Assembly: GCA_903813345.2 (NCBI GenBank)
Contig: CAIIXF020000006.1
Span: forward strand, 622,001-686,000
DNA from: Owenia fusiformis
Lineage: Eukaryota > Annelida > Polychaeta > Sabellida > Oweniidae
Direction: 5' to 3'
Length of the DNA: 64,000 bases
A program made the translations under genes and the position numbers. Shown one piece after another: positions 58,221 through 64,000 of the stretch (its first letter is position 1; each line of letters begins with the position of its first letter). The notes under the pieces were generated by a model. That model was not told the DNA's origin, did no database searches, and saw nothing but the letters and a program-made list of their open reading frames with translations.

Positions 58221-60165
58221 CTACAAAAATTAACCATGAAAATGTGTTCATAATACTAGTTTAAATTGCATTGTAACATGAGATCTTGGTTTCTATGATA
58301 CCTAGCCTAATAGAAACGGTATATAAGAGGCCACACTTAATATAAAAACACTGGGTCGCAACCCATTACATTGTATTACATAGCCACCGTATCTATGGCC
58401 TGCCTTCCGGTAGAAGATTTTCGTAAGAGGATATTTTGTTTTCTCAATTAATTTAAACACATTTCTTGAACGATTTTCTCTAAAATTGTAAGCTCACTGA
58501 TGTTTGCGCAAAATGCTACAGTTGTAACACAGACACCGCTCTGAAACTCTGAAAAACAAAGAGCGGCGTCGCTGTTACAAAAGTGAGGAATTCAAAGATG
58601 GCGCTTCGTGATGTAACTAGGTGAATACTACTATCGAGAAACCATGCGCTAATTACATGCTTACAATTATGGAGAAAATCGTCTAAGAAATTGGTATAAC
58701 TGGATAAAACAAAATCTCTTCAGAAAATCTACTTCCGAAAGGCAGGTCATCTTGTTGCACAGACACAGTGGCTCTGTAATACGTCCAGTCCCATTTGGAA
58801 TTATCTAAATATCCATCGCTAAACTACCCTTTGCATTCGTTCGACTTCACTTCTTAAAAGAGAGCTCCGTCTTCACTCTTTCAAACTAAAATAAACCTGT
58901 GAACTCACCGCGCCAATCAGTGCTCGTCGGCCAAATTTGACCGACGTTCTATATATGGTCATTCCTTCTGACTTCATCGTTAAGCCCGGAATTGACCAAT
59001 GACAATTCAGAATTTATTTTGGCACCTGTTTCTTCAAGCTCGCTGATTGATGGAAGAAAGGTCAGCGCGTAGGTCAGAATTGATTTATTACCCGAACTGT
59101 CACCGGCACCCGTCATGGGGGCGGGGCTACTAAACTGTAATATGGTTTCTACTAGGCAGAGTGTAGTTTAACTAGACTCTGCACGCAGGGTATCGCTAAA
59201 CCAAACTGCTTACCTAACCATTCAAGGCAAGTTTCCCCCTCCTTATCTTCACACCTTGTCTGACCACATTTACCCATAATGTCTACTGGTAGGTACTTGT
59301 TCAACTGAGCGACAAAACCTTCGCGGTTGCTAGGGGTTTTACAATGGCCAACCATCCACGCTATCATCTTAGTCTTGCCGCCATGATAGTTGGTATCATC
59401 CCGCGTGATGTTTTCGTAGCGCTTGGTCCAACCGTAAGGCAGAAATATATCAGAACCCGACCAGTAGGAGGCCGTGATGTTGATATCGTTTTTCAGCAAT
59501 TGGACATTTTTGAAATAACGCCTCGTTGGTGGTTCCCTGGTATAAAGAATCCACTTTTGTTTAGGTGGGTGAAATGGAGGCATTACTTCATATTTCAGTG
59601 TGTTTTCTATGTCCGATACATGAAACATAAGATATTCAGCAGATTTTAGTTCAGTTTTATCATTTGTAAGTCTACAATTTTTGTGGCGGCAATTTGAAAA
59701 CATCACCGTTCCTTCCCGATCTGGTGTCGAATGATGCATAGTCCAAAATAGTATACTAATCAGGTCCATTGACGTTGGGAATGGTGATACTTCAGTTAGT
59801 GTATTACTTATCATCTCTGGAACAGGTATATAGTCATCAGTATCATTTTTCAAATATGGCTTTGGGATATCTAAGGTATCAGGATCTTCATCCTCAGCAG
59901 CATCGTTCTTGTCATTTGGCTTATGTCCAGTTGTTTTTTTATCCTGTTGATAACTGTTGATTGGATCCTCTAGATGTGAGGTATCAATGGTAACGACGTT
60001 ATCAACGGGTTTGTGACTTGGCTTGATTGTTTCAGTGGTAATGTTGAGTATCGTAGTTTTTCTCATTGGTTTCTGTAGAATCGAATCTTGTTCTTTGTAG
60101 AGGATAAACACACACCATAAAAATGCAAGTATTATTAAAAAGCCTGGCTTTATTACTTTGGCCAT
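57772..60165 (-). CDS. alpha-1,3-fucosyltransferase (GT10 family), two exons, complete
   Basis: Exons 60165-59214 and 58220-57772 join in phase 1 to 466 residues. Seen: short cytosolic tail, membrane anchor (about 8-23, GFLIILAFLWCVFILY), an acidic stem, then GT10 landmarks: KWILYTREPP, NYHGGKTKMIAWMVGHC, NREGFVAQLNKYLPVDIMGK and, in exon 2, FYLAFENSDCEDYITEKVW (about 324-342), with a C-terminal YYCKLCE. Known: this family moves fucose from GDP-fucose to N-acetylglucosamine of N-glycans or Lewis-type antennae in the Golgi. The exact acceptor (core alpha-1,3 or antennal) cannot be told. I chose ATG 60165 (AAAATGG, just before the anchor); an in-frame ATG at 60237 would add 24 residues. AATAAA on this strand (57570-57565) follows the stop. 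Confidence 0.9.
58381..58771. mobile_element. foldback element of about 390 bp
   Basis: AGCCACCGTATCTATGGCCT and GCCTTCCGGTAGAAGATTTT at the left are mirrored by AAAATCTACTTCCGAAAGGC and CACAGTGGCT at the right. The centre carries CACCGCTCT and AGAGCGGCG. Confidence 0.7.
58820..59195. mobile_element. dispersed repeat abutting the fucosyltransferase exon 1 donor
   Basis: It runs from CCTTTGCATTCGTTCGACTT and AAAAGAGAGCTC to TAACTAGACTCTGCACGCAG. The two ends match, reversed, the fused segments at 52200-52290. It finishes about 20 bases from the donor at 59213. Confidence 0.6.
59214..60165 (-). CDS. fucosyltransferase exon 1: anchor, stem, acceptor-side domain
   Basis: 952 bases ending TTAG|GTAAGC in phase 1. 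Reading past the donor gives an unrelated tail that runs into a repeat about 20 bases further on, so the coding end is the splice site and not the stop at 59152. Confidence 0.85.
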
Positions 60166-60237
60166 TTTGAAATTGAAGCAATGTAAAAACAGGTAATTCA
60201 GTCCAAATCCATCTGTTTCCCAATAGGCATTTGTCAT

Positions 60238-61126
60238 ATCTTATTGATCGATGTCATATTGATTGAAAATTTCGTAAATTATACCAAAATGTATACTGTA
60301 TTTATTCGTGTTGTTTTACACTATTTTGGGTATTTTAAAATTTAGTATTTATGCTGCAAATTATTTCACGTATGTTAAGAGAGCATGTGTTGATTGGTGA
60401 TGGCAGATGTCATGGAAACCTGCTGTTTCTCACATTGTTTAAATTTGGTGGATAAATCAATTGTTGGGCCTGTCACACAATCATAGATTGAATATGTCAA
60501 AATGCGTCAAAGTCACCACGTCATTGTAGTGGTCTCACATGTTTTTCCTTTATCCCGATTTTATTTTCTGAAAATGGGATTAAGATATCTGATGATATGT
60601 TCAGACGTTATTAATTAAAGATGCAAAAATATCCGTTACATAATTTGAAAAGGGTGTCAACTTTATGCAACGTTAAAAACCAATGGATTAGCATCTAAAA
60701 ATAAAATTCGAATTGTACCCTTTAGAAAATAGACATGACATGAAATGATAAGAGCAAAATATAATTGTAAAGTAATGCATTGTTGTCCATTGAAATATCC
60801 AGAATGTCATGACATTTTTAGGTTAAGGCTTAGGTTGATAAAATGCTGAAATTTTTTTTCCATCTCCATCATTATAATATTTACATCAGCAAAAGCATAT
60901 TGGAAAATATTGATTGGTGAAGTAAATACTAGTAGCTGAAATTGACAATTACTGGTTCTCATCTTTGACCTTTTAGTCGATATTTTACATTCATCTATGT
61001 ACTGGACAGCGAAAGCTTCTCGAATAACTGATTTGGACAATTTAGTGATATGATATAATTTCATAATTGATTGATGAACACTCTTTATTGTGCTTTCTGA
61101 GGTTTCTTCCAGAAATTAGCTCACAA
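60238..61126. promoter_or_regulatory. shared upstream region of the divergent fucosyltransferase and GT92 genes
   Basis: About 0.96 kb separates the two start codons (60165 and 61127). TTCTTCCAG at 61103-61111 could be the acceptor of a spliced GT92 5' leader. No clear TATA box or binding site stands out. Confidence 0.4.
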
Positions 61127-62623
61127 ATGTTATTGCGCATGTTACTGCGCAGACTGTCAATGTCAAGGTATCTGTTGACAAGAGGCATGCGAAAAAAGGG
61201 GATGTTTACCGTGACAATATTAGTCATATTCTTATATTATGTGATTCGCTATATGTTCCCCGTGATGCTAGAGGAACTCCAATATACCGAAGGAATCGAA
61301 AAGGATGCTTTACGAACACTACATGCAACTAAATCTGTTTTGATTAAAGATGGTCTCGAAAAAAGAAATCTACTTTCGATGATGACCTCGAGTAGGCCAC
61401 AACCGTCTGCTCCAAATCCTCTTACGATTTGGTACCAAATACCAGGCACGACAGCAATTTTGTATTCAGCGTATTTTGACAATAGACCACTGGGTGCCCA
61501 AACTTCAGATGGACCAATCATACGTATCCTAGGCATCGGGAAGATAAATCTTCCAAATGAGAGGACCTTTACACAAAAACTGTTTTGCAGGGTGTCTTAC
61601 TCAAACAAACAAGATGTGTGTCTGTCTAAAGAAGTGACTAAGATATTCATGAACCGGAAACCGAATTATAACAATGCACAAATGAAACACCATGATCTTT
61701 ACTTCATTTGTCATTTGCCGGTTTCCGTTGTTTTTAGCCAACCAACTAAAGTCAGCCTATCTACTGACCGTTCCTGCACATCTTCATATAGTTATCCTCT
61801 TCCCATACGGAAATTAAGCACCTTCAGCTTGACACCTAAGCTAGAGTTTGGTGTCTGTATTCAAAAGGCAATTTACCAGATTAATCAATATCACTTAGTT
61901 GCATTCATTGAGATGACACGACTTCTCGGGGCCAGTTTCGTTGCCATATATGATGAAAGCCTTAATGAGACTGACATACGATTGTTAAATGAATACATCA
62001 AAGATGGGTTCGTTCGATTGAAACGCTTTAGACTAGGGGATATAGGCATCAAGGACATACCATGGCATGGTCAACATATCGTCATGAATGACTGTCTTTA
62101 CAGTAACATGGCAAGCACAAAATATCTTGTATACATTGACCTTGACGAAATGATTACTCCTCATCAAGCAATCAATTGGCCCGCCATGATTAAACAACTG
62201 AATAAATCAAAAACTATAGCCACATATTCATTTAGAAACAGTTTCTTCGTACCTACGAGAAAAAAGATCCGAGTAAATTCGCTGAATGGCTCCGTCTACT
62301 TAACCCATTTACTCAGGACCCCTCCTACACCTGGTAACCACAAACGTACTAAATACATAACAGAGGCACATTCAACCGTTACTGTAGGAGTCCATGTCGT
62401 TTGGGAACAATTGCCCGGATATGGCGGATATCTTGTTTCTCCAGAAATTGGTCTCATGCATCACTATAAATATGTTGGTAATAGATATGTGGCAACCGGT
62501 TCCATATTTACAGAAGATAATACAATGTTGAAATATAAAGACGTTCTGAACAAGGCAATACAAGAAAACATTCAGAACATTCGAAAAGCAAACACAACAA
62601 CCTCTAAGCTAGACTACATGTAA
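61127..62623 (+). CDS. GT92-family glycosyltransferase (former DUF23), type II membrane protein
   Basis: Single-exon frame of 498 residues from ATG 61127. Seen: a membrane anchor near 24-42 (FTVTILVIFLYYVIRYMF), a linker, then the GT92 catalytic region: FGVCIQKAIYQINQ, EMTRLLGASFVAIYDESLNE, DIPWHGQHIVMNDCLY, a metal-binding DxD in YIDLDEMITP (Asp338/Asp340), then ISPEIGL-like SPEIGLMHHYKYV near the end. Known: GT92 includes nematode GALT-1, which adds galactose to core fucose of N-glycans. Substrate here is not determined. Start is uncertain: several in-frame ATGs (61127, 61139, 61160, and MRKKG) precede the anchor. The TAA lies inside GTAAGT, a perfect donor, so an alternative spliced C-terminus is possible. 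Confidence 0.88.
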   Translation: MLLRMLLRRLSMSRYLLTRGMRKKGMFTVTILVIFLYYVIRYMFPVMLEELQYTEGIEKDALRTLHATKSVLIKDGLEKRNLLSMMTSSRPQPSAPNPLTIWYQIPGTTAILYSAYFDNRPLGAQTSDGPIIRILGIGKINLPNERTFTQKLFCRVSYSNKQDVCLSKEVTKIFMNRKPNYNNAQMKHHDLYFICHLPVSVVFSQPTKVSLSTDRSCTSSYSYPLPIRKLSTFSLTPKLEFGVCIQKAIYQINQYHLVAFIEMTRLLGASFVAIYDESLNETDIRLLNEYIKDGFVRLKRFRLGDIGIKDIPWHGQHIVMNDCLYSNMASTKYLVYIDLDEMITPHQAINWPAMIKQLNKSKTIATYSFRNSFFVPTRKKIRVNSLNGSVYLTHLLRTPPTPGNHKRTKYITEAHSTVTVGVHVVWEQLPGYGGYLVSPEIGLMHHYKYVGNRYVATGSIFTEDNTMLKYKDVLNKAIQENIQNIRKANTTTSKLDYM

Positions 62624-62689
62624 GTTCTAGCCGGTCTTAATATTCCTTGTTAACATTTATTGTTGAGTTATCAAAGATAACGACAAATT

Positions 62690-63205
62690 GTGGCCATTTT
62701 GATAAATAGCGGCCATCTTGAAAATTTCTTGAGCAGAGCTATCATTTATTTAACCATCAGCACATAAAATTTGAACCAAAAAATCCGTCCACTGGTATTT
62801 GATTTACAAGAAAGATTTTGAAATTCAGCTGTCATCTTGAAAGTTTCTTCTCCACCAGAGCATATAGAATTTGAACCAAATCCATCCACTGGTAATTACA
62901 ATTATCAAAGATTACGTTTTTGACAAAAATGGCAGCCATTTTGAAATTCAGCTGCAATCTTAGCAAAACTCCTTTGTCCCTAAGCATAAGCATATAAAGA
63001 GCCAAATACCTCATCTAGTATTTGAGTTATTAACGATTACATTTTTATGGAAAATGGTGGTCATTTTGAATTGAACGGCCATATTTGAAAATTTCTTCTA
63101 GAGCAGAGGCCCTACACCCATAAGATATAAGCCTGATCAAATCTGTCAACCGATATTTGAGCTATCGCCCGGACGGACGGACTCGTTCGGTGAGAAATCA
63201 AAGGA
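62690..63205. repeat. degenerate copy of the GACG-microsatellite repeat family
   Basis: It shows repeated GCGGCCATCTTGAAAATTTC, CAGAGC, ATTTGA(A/G)CCAAA units and ends with ATCGCCCGGACGGACGG and TCGTTCGGTGAGA, as at 26170-26280. It follows the GT92 gene directly. Confidence 0.6.
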
Positions 63206-64000
63206 CTATATATGAGACTGAACAAGTGAATTAAACAATTTATCTTAATTGATTGACATTGGGGTAGGTGCCTCACAAAGAGGGCATATACTCGTGGTCA
63301 ATGAATAATAAGCAGATACATGATATAAAATATTATGAGACACGCATTGTAGGATTGAAATAAATAAACATTAATAAATAGTCCTTGAATGACGTTATAT
63401 GAGTTAGACCATTGTTTTTGGGATGCTTTGGGATGATGAGGTATCATCATTGCTGCCAAACCTGAAATGGTGTGCAATAATCGAGATACATTTGTTTACC
63501 TACCTTCTGTTTCACAAAATCATTGACGTCGTTTTCAACTTTTTGTATTGAAATAAGATTCGTCCTTAGGAAGGTACGTTCTGCAGAGGAACCCACAAAA
63601 CGGATCTTTCACGGGGCAAAAGATTGAAACGTTTACCGCAATACTCATATACTTTATCTAGTATAAGAAACCCTATACAGAATGTCTCAATAAAAATGTT
63701 ACAAATACAAAATGGTCAATATCTTTTATAAGTTTGGCTTTACCCCAAGATATAAATTCAATTCTTAATGCCGTGGTCACATTTGCTCCGATTTTTACTA
63801 CGGCGCCCGGCCGATTGAGTATTGTGTTCAAAATTGTATTCAATTATTCTTTGATGAGGTTCAAACGGATCTGTCGGGAGTGTTGTGAAGACCTTGTTAT
63901 TTGGTGACCCCACAAGAGGAAATCCAGGGGGTTTAATGATCGGATGACCTTGGGGAGCCACTCGACTGGATTATTCAATGCTATGATCCGATTTCCAAAA
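63206..64000. other. intergenic, nothing recognised
   Basis: No exon, RNA gene or repeat that I can support. The short minus-strand frame at 63758-63961 has no recognisable motif. Confidence 0.4.

Larger units (their letters stand above)
58221..59213 (-). other. fucosyltransferase intron made largely of two repeats
   Basis: About three quarters of this 993-base intron is covered by the elements at 58381-58771 and 58820-59195. Nothing else is recognised. Confidence 0.6.

Noticed and set aside
57772-58251. The 159-codon frame as a separate gene starting MNTFSW
   Set aside because: The first residues are intron; the acceptor TTTTTGTAG at 58221 joins it in phase with the upstream fucosyltransferase exon.
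59344-59649. 101-codon plus-strand frame
   Set aside because: It is antisense to the conserved fucosyltransferase exon 1.
61249-61536. 95-codon minus-strand frame
   Set aside because: It is antisense to the GT92 coding sequence.

Overview
The window is AT-rich animal nuclear DNA with multi-exon genes, GT-AG introns and many short mobile elements. The longest chain of exons encodes the N-terminus of a twitchin (UNC-22) type muscle protein, a protostome protein. The tandem arrays with a 162-bp period resemble repeats described in bivalves and their relatives. I read it as a lophotrochozoan, probably a mollusc; the species cannot be fixed from the sequence.

Layout. (1) Bases 1-33808, minus strand: the 5' coding part of twitchin, seven coding exons joined in phase (382 residues, three full Ig domains and part of a fourth, two 13-base micro-exons), running off the left edge. 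Its introns are full of mobile elements, including two large inverted-repeat elements with 6-bp target duplications (7066-9555 and 27859-30166). (2) 33809-44866: non-coding, with a tentative twitchin 5' exon near 43.4-43.6 kb, a tRNA-derived SINE and a 20-bp tandem repeat. (3) 44867-57477, plus strand: a ten-exon gene that I reconstruct to a complete 391-residue secreted protein. It has a signal peptide, a run of Asp/Glu-rich exons that each carry one furin-type basic site (mostly RKKR), and a C-terminal six-cysteine thyroglobulin type-1 domain. This is the most interesting item in the window. (4) 57772-60165, minus strand: a two-exon alpha-1,3-fucosyltransferase (GT10), complete at 466 residues, convergent with the previous gene. 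(5) 61127-62623, plus strand: a GT92-family glycosyltransferase, divergent from the fucosyltransferase and separated by about 1 kb. (6) 62624-64000: a degenerate repeat and otherwise featureless sequence.

How the genes relate. The two glycosyltransferases sit head to head and both have type II Golgi topology, so they may share a promoter and a glycan pathway. The acidic thyroglobulin-domain protein and the fucosyltransferase converge, with polyadenylation signals placed so that their 3' ends may overlap. Twitchin and the acidic gene diverge. Almost every long intron of the acidic gene contains a foldback element or tandem array. No CRISPR, operon or prokaryotic feature is present. All exon joins were made by hand from splice consensus and reading phase, with no transcript evidence.
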